Both the position numbers and the translations under genes were made by a program. 64,000 bases of DNA. Source: Dillenia suffruticosa (Eukaryota > Streptophyta > Magnoliopsida > Dilleniales > Dilleniaceae). Below, piece by piece: positions 12,901 to 23,058 of the stretch. The notes beneath the pieces were generated by a model that saw nothing but the letters and a program-made list of their open reading frames with translations, was not told where the DNA came from and made no database searches. Positions within the stretch are counted from its first letter, which is position 1. The number at the start of each line of letters is the position of its first letter. The stretch covers positions 8,315,501 through 8,379,500 of the forward strand of contig JAVTVX010000019.1 of NCBI GenBank assembly GCA_033439265.1, in the 5' to 3' direction.

Positions 12901-15900
12901 CGAATCTCTTCATTTCTAATTCTATCTCTTCTAGTTTTTCCATACATCTACCTAAACATTCTCATTTCTGCTACAACCATTTTTTGTTCTTGTTATTGTT
13001 TAATAGCCAAACATTCGGTACCATATAATAGTGTAGGTCTAACTGCGGTTCTATAGAACTTTCCCTTCAAATGTAATGGCATCGTGCGATCGCAAAAAAC
13101 TCCGGATGCTCTTCTCCATTTCATCCAACCAGTTTGAATCCTATGATTCATATCTCCATCTATATTGTCATCATTTTGAATGATAGAATCTAAATATTTA
13201 AATCGTTCATTTTTTGATATATTTTGTCTATTTAATCTAATCTAATCGTTTCTTCATCATTCCTATAATTGTTGCTAAACCTACATCTCATATATTCGGT
13301 TTTCGATCTACTCAATTCAAACCCTCTGGATTATAGTGTGATTCTCCATAACTCTAGTTTAGCACTAACACTCTCTCTAGTTTCATCAACTAGTATTATA
13401 TCATCTGTGAAAAGCATACAATATGGTATTTCATTTTAGATATTTTTCATGATCTCGCCTATCACTACTGCAAAGAGGAGGGGATTTAATGCCGAATCTT
13501 GATGGAATTCAATGTTAATGGGGAAACTATCACTCAAACCCCCACAAGTTCTTGTGCCGGTTACAGCTCCCTCGTACATATCTCCCTTGTAAGGTCATGC
13601 ATAATGGCGCTTTTCCTCATAATGGCAAGTTGAGTGGTTGTTATTATTATTATTATTATTATTTTTGTGTGTGTGCGTGTGTTTAGTATATGTAATCATC
13701 AGTAGATGCGATTATCATTCTGTTGATGCGCCCTTCTCTTCATATAGCTGGATACGCATATGGAGGGTCCTCCATTCCCCCTATTCTTCTTTCATTCTAC
13801 GTTTTCCTTTTTTTAATTATATATATTTATGTCATCCTTTTTTTTAAAACTTTTTTGTGTTTCAACTGCATAATTCATTTTCTGACCGTTTACAAATTTC
13901 ACTGATGATTTGGACTTCAAACCAATTTGTATGTATTGTATTATATGCGTAGTGCCATGAAAGTGTGCAGTGCACAGTTTATGCTTGCTTGTGGTTCTTA
14001 GCAAATGTTCTGGACATAAGATGCTGCTTTAAATAACGATTTTCTTATTTAGCATCTGCAATCATCTCTGCTTCTGTTGTGTCCTTATGACATCCAGACC
14101 TTGCATCCTAATGAACCATCAAAGACTCTTGATTGCATAGCCAGCCTAGCAACCCTTGGCTCACAAGTTAAAGTCAGATTCTTTGCATCTTCTTTTAGCA
14201 GCATAATAAGCAGATTTAGTTCCCAGAACTCACAGGCAGCACACATGTCCATGAGAAAAGTAACTTTATTTAGTTTAGTTGACAGCAAAGCAGGAACTGT
14301 GATTGTATTTCCCTTCCTCGGTGGCTTTACTTGTCTGTATTTTTTTCCATGTTTGTTTCTGGTCTATACCGCTGTTGCATATTATGTAGATTAACGCAGA
14401 ATACAAATAAGGCATGTGGCACCGTATTACTTTATCTTTTGACTTTGTCCTCAACTAACAGTAAATGCTTTGAGGGGTACGATGCTCTGTACCTCGACTG
14501 TGGGCATTTGAATTGGGTACAATGCCCTTATTGTATCTTGCCCTTTTCTTTATTGATGTTGTAGTGAAAGTAAACTTCAATGGTTGCAAAAATACTTGTG
14601 CATTGTTTATAATTGATGGTTTGCAATATGTTATAATCTGTGACGTATGTTTGAGGCACGTTAATGTGGTTTTAGGATTTTTTTTCTCCTTTCTTTTGAA
14701 ATGGGTACATGCCTGAACAATGGAATTTGAAATCTGTATTAAATCCCGGATCTTATGGTACACAAATAAGTTTGGGCATAATGCTGATAGAGGAGAAGAA
14801 AGAACCTTTGTACTCCCTTCCTGGGCTTGATGTATGAACTGGGTCATTAAATTAGAAGATATTTTAGGATGGCTTTCGTCCATACACTACCCAAAGCCAA
14901 ATAAGGCTACTTCTGTTAGATTATTGAAGGGTCATTTGGTTAGAAGATTTAGGTTAGACGTTTTAGAATGAATTCCAAGGCTATCCCAATTTTCTTTTAA
15001 CAACACTGATGCTGTTAAGTTATTTACTACTTTTGAGCTCATGTTATACTGTTCATGGCTTTCTTCTTCCCGTTGTAATTGTATTAGATTTCATGGTATG
15101 CTAATTCTGGTCATTTTCTATGCTATTACAAACACATAATGTCAGTTAGATTAACGGGCATGGTTGCTCTTTGCATATGATGCGTGAAATTGGTTTGTGT
15201 ATCAGACTGAATATTATAAGCTCATAGAGCTAGTTGGATGAGTCATTATTCTAGACGAGAAGTATGGTTAGGCTCCTGCTGGCTAAAATGAGGTCTAATT
15301 GCTTGTAAGGAGGTATGTGAGCTTTTAGGTAAGATAAGAACCACCATCAAAGTCCTGGATTTGATTGAGTATTATGATGACAGTTAAATTAACGGGCATG
15401 GTTGCTATTTGCATATGATGCATGAAATTGGTTTGTGTATCAGACTGAATATTATAAGCTCATAGTGCTAGTTGGATGAGTCATTATTCTAGTTGAGAAA
15501 TATGGTTAGGCTCCTGCTGGCTAAAATGAGGTCTAATTGCTTGTAAGGAGGCATGTGAGCTTTAGGTAAGATAAGAACCACCATCAAAGTCTTCACTGAT
15601 GCCATGTCTGGATACTGTTTTGTTTCTTATTTAATTTGCCTATGAAAAGAAAGGGGGTGTGGGAATGCATTTTTACTGTCAATAATGCTCATCATATATT
15701 CTTCAGAGCTATGTATTGACAAAAATTCACCCACATTTACTTGGTGAAAGCATGTTATTGTTTGATGAGTCTTCCAATTATGATCGGCTTTTATGATATA
15801 TTAGGTCAAAGGTTAACATGATCTTGTACTATATATGTATGTATGTATGTATGTATGTGTGTGTGTTTGTATACACACATAATAATATTATTCTTTATGG

Positions 15901-16652
15901 TAACAGGTTCGCTTCCTGACCAAAATCTATCATCCTAATATTGACAAGGTAAATTTTTAACTTCTGAATTAAATCTGATTTTTCTTATTCATTTAGATAT
16001 ATAAGATACATTCATGCACCTTCATGCAGCTTGGCAGGATATGCCTTGACATTTTGAAAGATAAGTGGAGTCCAGCCCTTCAGATCCGAACGGTCTTGCT
16101 TAGGTAATCTTTTACCTTTTTTTTTGGTAAGCTGCAGTAATTATATTCTGCTCTAAAATCTGACAGAAAATGATTCAATTGCATGTATTATGAGCTTATA
16201 AATTACTAGAACAGTACCGATATCAAATATGGTTAAGAAGGATATGGAAGCTTTCCTCGAAGGAAAGAATTGGACTTTTGTTGGGAGGAAACCTTCAGAC
16301 CCGAAATTCAAGAGAACATTAGAGTAATTGGCTTTGAAAGATCAAGAGAAAAAATTGATGTTGAATATATGTTTTATGTCATTTGGGCAGTATACAAGCT
16401 CTACTAAGTGCTCCAAACCCAGATGATCCTCTCTCTGAGAATGTTGCAAAGCATTGGAAGACAAATGAAACTGAAGCTGTCGAAACAGGTATTTGGATAA
16501 CATTTTCTTATTCATGGCTCTTTAGGCAATTTTCTCAATTCTGTTAAAATATGAATAAAAGTTTCGAGAGGCAATTCCAAAGTTATAATGGGAATACCAT
16601 CGGCCTTAATGCAGCGAAAGAATGGACAAGACTGTATGCAACGGGAGCTTGA
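6911..16652 (+). CDS. UBC35/UBC36-like: Ubiquitin-conjugating enzyme E2, Ubc13 type (8 exons, 153 aa)
   Basis: Exons 6911-6946, 7034-7061, 7330-7416, 11759-11817, 15907-15948, 16030-16103, 16391-16488, 16615-16652 join in phase to 462 nt. The product starts [20 protein letters not shown] and ends at [11 protein letters not shown], the full length of plant UBC35/36. It has the HPN motif at residues 79-81 and the catalytic cysteine C89 in GRICLDIL. By family knowledge Ubc13 pairs with a UEV1/MMS2 variant to build Lys63-linked ubiquitin chains used in DNA-damage tolerance, iron-responsive root development and immunity. The enzyme acts in cytosol and nucleus. Every core residue I can check is present, so it should be functional. 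Introns 3 and 4 are unusually long, about 4.3 and 4.1 kb, and full of repeats. Confidence 0.96.
9281..9425. repeat. 73-bp tandem duplication in Ubc13 intron 3
   Basis: The block starting ttcatgttgcctgtggtgg at 9281 recurs from 9354, nearly identical over about 70 bp. Homology ends after gcatg. Confidence 0.85.
11179..11332. repeat. 77-bp imperfect tandem duplication in Ubc13 intron 3
   Basis: The block starting gtttatatc at 11179 recurs at 11256. Both copies share tcttgattattatttggata and cttatgaaagaaaaaccc. Confidence 0.8.
12344..12360. repeat. Left copy of the 17-bp target-site duplication of the LINE
   Basis: Direct repeat ttgtaaggtcatgcata, identical to 13587-13603, at the 3' (tail) side of the minus-strand LINE. 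Confidence 0.9.
12361..13586 (-). mobile_element. 5'-truncated RTE-type non-LTR retrotransposon (LINE) in Ubc13 intron 4
   Basis: On the minus strand the sequence encodes parts of a LINE reverse transcriptase. A catalytic-box-like [14 protein letters not shown] segment lies at about 13395-13430. A downstream region, about 12690-12947, holds WFGHVQRKP and PVRR, typical of the C-terminus of plant RTE-like elements. The 3' end on the minus strand finishes in TTG-rich sequence next to a ggggtcgg motif, also typical of plant RTE tails rather than poly(A). Stops and frame changes show it is dead. It is flanked by a perfect 17-bp direct repeat, ttgtaaggtcatgcata, at 12344-12360 and 13587-13603. A-rich simple sequence at 12460-12600 belongs to its 3' part. 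Confidence 0.85.
13587..13603. repeat. Right copy of the 17-bp target-site duplication of the LINE
   Basis: Direct repeat ttgtaaggtcatgcata, identical to 12344-12360, at the truncated 5' side of the LINE. Confidence 0.9.
13636..13686. repeat. (ATT)n and (GT)n microsatellite
   Basis: ATT triplets followed by GT/GC dinucleotides, inside Ubc13 intron 4. Confidence 0.8.
15143..15595. repeat. 238-bp tandem duplication in Ubc13 intron 4
   Basis: The block beginning cagttagattaacgggcatg at 15143 recurs at 15381 with few differences and runs to about 15595. Both copies share tcagactgaatattataagc and ggctcctgctggctaaaatg. The second copy lacks the last part of the unit. Confidence 0.9.
15832..15884. 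repeat. (TATG)n / (TG)n microsatellite
   Basis: Tetranucleotide tatg repeats passing into tg repeats, about 25 bp upstream of Ubc13 exon 5. Confidence 0.85.
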
Positions 16653-17340
16653 TGGCAGGAGCTCAGGCGCTCTGCTTTTTATTACATTTTCCCAAATGTA
16701 TGTTACGTTGCGCTTGAGAAGAAGCCTTTGGCAATCAGAGGAATTATATACGAAGAATTATGGAAAAACCTTAAATTTAATCCTATGGTCTCACATGAGT
16801 ATGTTCTACTACTTTTTTACTGTCCGTTTAATTTTTCTCTGATCTGCCTCAACTCTTAAGATACTTTATGTTCCCTCCTTGAGGGGAAATAGTTGAAAAC
16901 AAAACTATTGTCCAAGTATTTAAACTTATTTATTTTTCAATCAACCATTAATGGAATTGAGTTTCATTTTTTAATGAAATGAGTTTCTTTACGTAAACAA
17001 TCTCGATTTTTTTTTTTTTTTTTTTTTAACATTGATTCATGAGGTGATTTGCCCCCTTAAATTAAGTAAAGGAAGGGATGATATGTAAGTAAAGAGTCTT
17101 AACTCAGACAGATGGGTTAAAATGTAAAGACTCAATTTGCATACCATACCGTGCCCCTGCGCTGCCGACTCTCTTCTTACGTCACAATAGAACCTACAGT
17201 TATTCACCAAAAAAAACAAAACAAAAAAAAGAGAACCTACCGAAAACAAACCACTCAAAATGACAATTTTGCCTCTACTTGTAATGAACATGGACGAACA
17301 GTTTAGTTTCCACAAAAAAATGTTTTGAATTCATCATCAT
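16653..17340. other. Intergenic spacer, downstream of the Ubc13-type gene
   Basis: Contains the probable 3' UTR of the E2 gene, a poly(T) run at about 17010-17029 and no supportable gene. Confidence 0.5.
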
Positions 17341-17836
17341 CTAGGAGATTTCTAATGATATTCCAGCAACAGGGTTGGAGTACCTGAGCTCAAAGCAACA
17401 CCCTGATTTGGATTGTGATTCTCCACTTGCTTCAAGATCTTTTGCTCTCTCTTGCGTCGTTGCTTCTCTGTCGAGAGACGCGATTGCATTGCCATTGATT
17501 CCAGAATTTAGGTTTTGGATGGAAGAGATGCAGCATTCTTGCCACTTGAGTTTTTCGATGTCTTTAATCCCATTCGCTCATCGAATCCAAGCTGTCTGGA
17601 CGAATTTCTTTGTTCAGCATGGAACGACATGGATCCTTAGAGAAATTGCGTTTACTGCATCGTGAGGACTTCTGTCGAAAGAATTTGGTCCTTAATTAGG
17701 AAATTGAGAAAACGACAGTAGAAATTCAAGAGAGAGGAAATCAGACCTTTAGTTGCCCGTGGTTTTGGACGAATCCGTGTATCAGGATAATCTGAATAAA
17801 AAATGATTTAGAAAATTTAGGTCTACAAGCTAATGC

Positions 17837-17890
<54 letters not shown>

Positions 17891-18029
17891 AATTGAGGGA
17901 GTTGACGGCGAGAAGGTCATAGTTACGAGTGTGAAGGAAGGAGAGGTAGTCTTCAAGAGTCATCTTTCTTGTTCCAGCTCCAGCTTCGCTTCTCGCAACT
18001 CCTCTGGATTTCGCAATCTGCAACGACAT
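17341..18029 (-). pseudogene. Decayed copy of a plant gene of unknown function
   Basis: The minus-strand ATG at 18029 opens 46 codons (MSLQIAKSRGVARSEAGAGT, then KMTLEDYLSFLHTRN) ending with a TAG at 17889-17891, directly before a GT donor. Across a CT-rich intron a 45-nt segment (about 17746-17790) encodes IILIHGFVQNHGQLK between AG and GT. After another acceptor, short stretches in different frames follow: KVLT, DAVNAISL, DPCRSML, and then a long frame with IEKLKWQECCISSIQNL, closing with a TAG at 17341-17343. The order of these pieces resembles, from memory, a conserved plant protein family with no function I can name. The stop falls where a CAG (Gln) codon would keep the frame, and later exon sequence changes frame more than once. 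I read it as a pseudogene; an alternative donor upstream of the TAG cannot be excluded. Confidence 0.6.
17838..17887. repeat. (AG)n microsatellite
   Basis: About 24 AG units, in the first intron of the minus-strand pseudogene next to its donor site. Confidence 0.95.
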
Positions 18030-18219
18030 TTTCCCAAGCTTCTCTTTTTGCCCAGTGCCCCCCTCTCCCTCTCTCCCAACAGACACCAATGGCAAAAGCA
18101 CGTTCTTTTCTTCTCTCCATAGCGCCCAGGTTGGCCTCCGCTCACATGTTTATCACATTCCTTTGCTATTTGCCCTTGGAATGGCCATGTATAGGATGTT
18201 ATATGACATTTGAGTCGAA

Positions 18220-18573
18220 TTGGGTAGTGTAGTTACCCGAGCTCGACTCGTGTATTGGTTATGAGAGTTTGAGCTCATCGAGTGTGCATTTCTCAAGTTT
18301 GAGCTCGACTCGATGTCACATAGTGTCGTAGATTAAATTATATTTTCTCTTAATTAATTGATTTCGGATAATATATTCAAAGGGATATACCTATAAATAT
18401 AATTTTACATATGAAATTATTTTAAAAATATAATTAATCGATCTCGAATAGTTCAATGAGTTTTTGAGCTTGACACATATGGGTTTGAGCTTGAGCTCGA
18501 GCTCAATGCTGAACTACCCGAGCTCGAGTCGAGCTTTGACCGGATAGTGTCATGGGTTCGTGACACTACCCAA
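18220..18573. mobile_element. Possible MITE rich in gagctcgag motifs
   Basis: ttgggtagtgt at 18220-18230 is matched in inverted orientation by acactacccaa at 18563-18573. The interior repeats gagctcgag / gagctcgactcg motifs near both ends. No convincing target-site duplication was found, so the ends are provisional. Confidence 0.35.
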
Positions 18574-18832
18574 GTCTTATAAGACCTCTAGTCATGCATA
18601 ATATTGAAATCTTACTTGGAAAAGGTGAACAACTAGACATGAATAAAATTAGAAATTTTTATCACGAAATAAAATATATAATATTTTTTAAAGAGCGAAC
18701 AGTATGTTGATATATTTTAATAGCATTTTAAAGAAGTTTAATGATATTTAGAGATTTTTAGTAATATTTGTTAAAATTTTGCTAAAAGTATACCTATGTT
18801 ATATTATTACAGGCGATGTCCATTTATATCCT

Positions 18833-18857
18833 AAAAAAAAAAAAAAAAAAAAAAAAA
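18833..18857. repeat. Poly(A) run
   Basis: About 24 consecutive A residues. Could be a retroposon tail, but no matching element was identified upstream. Confidence 0.8.
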
Positions 18858-18879
18858 ATTGTAACCACTACATGATTAC

Positions 18880-19650
18880 TGTTCATCAATTTTGTAATTT
18901 ATAATGGTTCATCATGATGATAGCGGAGATAGTGAATAGATATAGCGGAGGTAGTGGATTAAATTATTAAATAGTCATGATGGAAGAGTCATTTATTTTT
19001 CCCTATAAATGGCACTCAATGTAATATGATGAGAGTAACATGCAGGTGAAAAAATTTCTCTATTCTCTACTTTCAATTCTGTCGCTCCTCTTCTTAAATT
19101 AGTTTTTATTTTATTGTTCATTGTTCATTGTTTTCAAATTCATAACATATTATCAACACGAATCTCTACTTTTATCCTTTAAAATTTTTCATTTGAGGTA
19201 AAACTTCTTTATTTTCAAATTATTCTAGCTAATATTACTGACCTTGAGTTTGTAACACCTGATATCACGGGAAAGAATTGTCATTCATGGATATTAGATG
19301 CTGGTATTCATTTCGATGCAGATAGCCTTGGTAAAACAATCAAAGAAGAAAATAATGCATCAACTCAAAACAAGGCCAAAGTTATGACATTCTTTCTTCA
19401 TTTTCTTCATGAGCGATTGAAAATCAAATATTTAATAGTGAAAGATCCATTTGTTCTTTGAAAAAATCTAAAAGAAAGAAATGACCACCAAAAGATGATT
19501 GTGCTTCCAAAAGTTCAATATAATTGGTTGCATCTGCGGTCGAAAGATTTTGATCCATGCACAAGCGTCAGCAAGAAGGAAATTATATAGGTAACAATAT
19601 CTTTAAATTATTTTGATCCATGCACAAGCGTCAGCAAGCTAGAAATTCAA
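18880..19650 (+). mobile_element. Copia retrotransposon remnant: LTR-like segment and partial gag
   Basis: From 19228 the plus strand encodes a Copia gag N-terminus (ITDLEFVTPDITGKN, SWILDAGIHFDA, KTIKEENNAS, LKIKYLIVKDPFVL). It is broken by TGA at 19459-19461 and continues with LKERNDHQKMIVLP to about 19590. The upstream sequence has a TATA-like ctataaat near 19003 and cattatcaacacg-type sequence near 19150, as expected for an LTR followed by a primer site. A 28-bp stretch, ttttgatccatgcacaagcg and on, is repeated at about 19547 and 19610. No pol follows, so this is a truncated, dead copy. Confidence 0.65.
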
Positions 19651-20793
19651 AAGATAATTCAATAGCAAATCCGATGTGCTAGAAAAATTGTTGTCGAACC
19701 CTTTGGACTTTGATGATAACCAAACTTTTCAGATTGTTATGACATTTTTGCTAAGTGTACAAACTAAATATCGTTTGAAAATTCTCATAAAAATTATTTA
19801 GAAATGATATAAAGGTTATCATAAAAGTATTATATAACCTGATTGTGAACTTAAAAGGTAAGGTGACTTAGAAATACTATAGAGATTGCCATAGAAATAA
19901 TTTAGAATCTACTACAGAATTATAGAGCCTATTACAACACAGAAAGAAGCCAGAAGATCTATAAAGGCAAATTATCCTGGATTATAGAAATTGTTATAGA
20001 GGTAGAAGATCCTTTTCTTAATCAAAGGCCCAACTGAGCACACTAGGTGTAGATTCAGTATTATACTTAGTCTAAAAAACATAACCAGATACACATTTCA
20101 ATGATTCAACAAGTAAGGATCCGATTTACTAAAGTGGAAATTTCAAGTTCCATAAAATTAGGCAATTTTTTAGGAAGGATAAGTTGATCATTTGCACATA
20201 TTTAGATAGTTATATTTTCTCACTGGTCAAGCATTTTCAAATTTGAAAATTCCACACTTCAGTGTGATTGTTGGATTTCAAATTTGAACAATTACAATGG
20301 TAAAAATCAGAGATTTTGAAAGAGAAAAATATACTTAAAAATTGGATATTCTTTAGTTTTTTGCTACTGCAAGTTGGCTCTAAAGGCAATTTCGAGTCTT
20401 TAAATCTTGTTATGGTAACAGTTTGTGACGAACTTGTTGAAGCATAAAAAGAGAGAAATTCAAACTTTAAATTTGAATTATAATAGTTAAAATATAACAA
20501 GAAATCATGAGAGAGAAGTTACTAGACTTCTACTGTTGTAAATGTTGTTGGGAAGCCAACTTTGTAGATATATGTCTTCACGATGGTGACTAGTTTTGCA
20601 AGAACTTTTTCTGAAGTTTAAAATTTAATATACAGAGATTATTAAACAATTTTACAAAGCACGATAGAGTGTGCGGGTAGCATGGGGGATTGCGAAAGCC
20701 CGCGCCCCGTACTTGTTGGTGCGGGGGACCGTGCATGCTGGTGCCACAAACTTGCCTATGTAGTAGACCCATGCAGTGCAGGAGACCATGCAT
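19651..20793. other. AT-rich spacer without a recognisable gene
   Basis: No domain or conserved frame is seen on either strand. The GC-richer part at about 20660-20790 has tgcggg and catg-rich motifs of unknown origin, continuing past the hAT-like element at 21489. Confidence 0.4.
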
Positions 20794-21488
20794 CAGTGTT
20801 TTGAAGCCCAGACCGGACCGGTCCAACCTAGAACCGGACCGAACATAATTGAATTTTGAGAAAACTAGTCAAAATCGATCAAAACCACAGATTGAGCCGA
20901 ACTAACCAACTCGGGTTTTTTTTTTCCTTTTCTTTTTTTTTTTGTTGCAAATGTTGCAAAAAGTACTAGCACGCAGGTTTGAACCTAAGACTACAAGACA
21001 AGCACTAGACCACAATGCATGTTTTGTGTGTATGAGTGTTTTTTTTTTCTTTCTCTATCTTCCTTTCTCTCTATCTCACTCTCGCATTTTTCTTTGTTTT
21101 TTTTTTCTTATTTCACTCTCACTTTTTTTTTTCCTTATCTTACTCTGACCTCTATTTTTTTTCTTAACTTTGGGGTCATGTCTTTGCTTTTCCTTCTCTT
21201 TTCTTATTGAACATTTCTTACTGCTTAACTTTAATATATTCAAACCTAGGGCGAATTAGAAATTAGGTTTCGATGTATTTGAATGATATTACATATTGAA
21301 TGATATGTGATGTAATGTTTAGATAAAATTAGATGAATGAATTATAACTTATTAATTTTATATATTTTGAATATGATTCGGTATTAAATATATGGATTTT
21401 TTAAATTATTAATATATTATAATTTAAATTTATTTATGAGTCATCCGGTGACCCCTTGGTGTATTCCAATCGGGGTTTCAAAACATTG
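20794..21488. mobile_element. hAT-like non-autonomous element (MITE-like), ~695 bp
   Basis: Left end cagtgttttgaagcccagac matches the inverted right end (reverse complement caatgttttgaaaccccgat). The element is bracketed by ccatgcat (20786-20793) and ccatacat (21489-21496), an 8-bp direct repeat with one mismatch. An 8-bp duplication and CA(G/A)TG termini are typical of the hAT superfamily. The interior has ccggaccggtcc motifs and T-rich sequence and encodes no transposase. Confidence 0.7.
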
Positions 21489-21496
21489 CCATACAT

Positions 21497-21880
21497 GCCT
21501 GCGCCCCACACATGCCCATGTGGTAGGCCTACATTTGAGTTGTACAAATAAATTACTTATATACATATGCAGTTTTGCACAAATAAATTCTATAAATTCC
21601 ATATATAGTGCATCATACAAATCGGAAAAACAAAGAAGAGAGACAACTAGGTAAAGTACAAGTACAATGGAAAAATGAAAAAAACATGAAAAAAAAGAAG
21701 AGAAAGCCAAGTAGAATTAAGTAAAAAGAAACTACCAGTTCGTCAAGAACCATTGGAGACTTGGATTCGCATATAAATGCAACTGAATGTTGTTACATGA
21801 ACCAATGTTCAAGTGTAAACAAAAATAAAGAAATCAAGAAATTGACCTGAACACTGTTATCATGAAGTTACCGCTGTATT
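21497..21880. other. Spacer between the hAT-like and CACTA-like elements
   Basis: AT-rich sequence with no recognisable gene or repeat family. Confidence 0.4.
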
Positions 21881-23058
21881 ACACTAGTTATCGCAAAATT
21901 ACTACCTTTTATCGCGAATGTTCCAACTGTTATATAGCAACGTATCAACTATTATAGCAACGCACTATCTATTATCCAAAATTATCTCTTGTTATTGCAT
22001 CTTATTATCAGGGATCGCAAATGGTTTGATACCTTAATTCTTAAATTTTTAAACCGTGGACGGTAGGTCTCCGTAGTCAGTATAGATGGTACATATAAAA
22101 ACAATTTTCAAATAGTTCCTAAAGAGTACCACATTTATTGACAAAAACTAATAACCGTTAGAATAGTATATAGCATTTACAAATGGTACAATACATATGG
22201 ATTAGTATAGTCATAAACTATAAACTTAATAGACGGTATGGTTAACGGACAAGATAAATTACTGTTCGTTTCAACCCATCTCTAAAGGTTGACATATTTA
22301 TTGACAAAAAGTGATAACGGTTAGATACCATTTGAGTTAGTATAGCAATAGCACTTATGCAGATGAAAACTTATATAGAGACTGTTTTCAAACCATTTTC
22401 CGACCGTCCCTGAAAGTGCTTCATTTATTGACGACAATTGATAACCATCCTAATTTAACAGATGGTGCAATATATAGGTTATAGAAGATGCAATATCTAG
22501 GTTAGTTTATGTATATAACTTATGTAGACGGAAGACTCATATAGGGAACCTTTTCAAACAATTATTAAATAACTCATATTTATTAACAATAAGTGATAAC
22601 TGCTAGTGTGGTATATGACATTTACAAATGGTAAAATATATGGTTAGCATAGTTGTAAGTTAAGCAGATACACTATATAGAGACTGTTTTCAAATCTTTA
22701 AACCGTCCCCTAAAGAAGAGTCATGTATGGCTTAGTATAGATATAGAACTTATGCAAATGCATGACCAAGTAGACAGTAAAGAAGAGTCATGTAGAGACT
22801 ATTTCAAATCATCCCTAAAATTTGTCATATTTATTGATTATAAGTAATAACTATCAGAATTGAATATCATTTTTACAGACAGCTATGCTACTTTTATTGA
22901 CAGTTGATAAACTTTTCCCGTCAGAGAATTTTATACCGTAAAAAAAAATATATTTCTCGATAGTTTCATCAAAGCATCTCTATAGACCATAAAAAACCGT
23001 CATAAAGGTCACCGACAATAAAAGTTAGCGTCACCATAGGGTTTTAATTTGTAGTGTT
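21881..23058 (-). mobile_element. CACTA-like element end with subterminal repeats
   Basis: The right end, ttttaatttgtagtg at about 23044-23058, reads CACTACAAATTAAAACCC on the minus strand, the form of a plant CACTA (En/Spm) terminus. Inside it, a degenerate block combining accgtccctaaag, catatttattgacaa, gtgataaccgttag, acatttacaaatgg and agactgttttcaaa recurs about every 130-165 bp from roughly 22040 to 22880, as in CACTA subterminal regions. No transposase is encoded. The left terminus was not identified with confidence, so the start is approximate. Confidence 0.55.

Noticed and set aside
12649-13056. 135-codon plus-strand frame
   Set aside because: Antisense of the LINE coding region.
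14455-14883. 142-codon minus-strand frame in Ubc13 intron 4
   Set aside because: No domain, low-complexity Lys/Thr-rich parts, and it lies wholly in an intron without splice or start support.
17375-17665. 96-codon plus-strand frame
   Set aside because: It is antisense to the last exon of the minus-strand pseudogene, whose WQECC segment is the better coding explanation.
22040-22880. Spaced repeats that could suggest a CRISPR-like array
   Set aside because: Units are degenerate and 130-165 bp apart in plant DNA next to a CACTA-type terminus; subterminal transposon repeats explain them.
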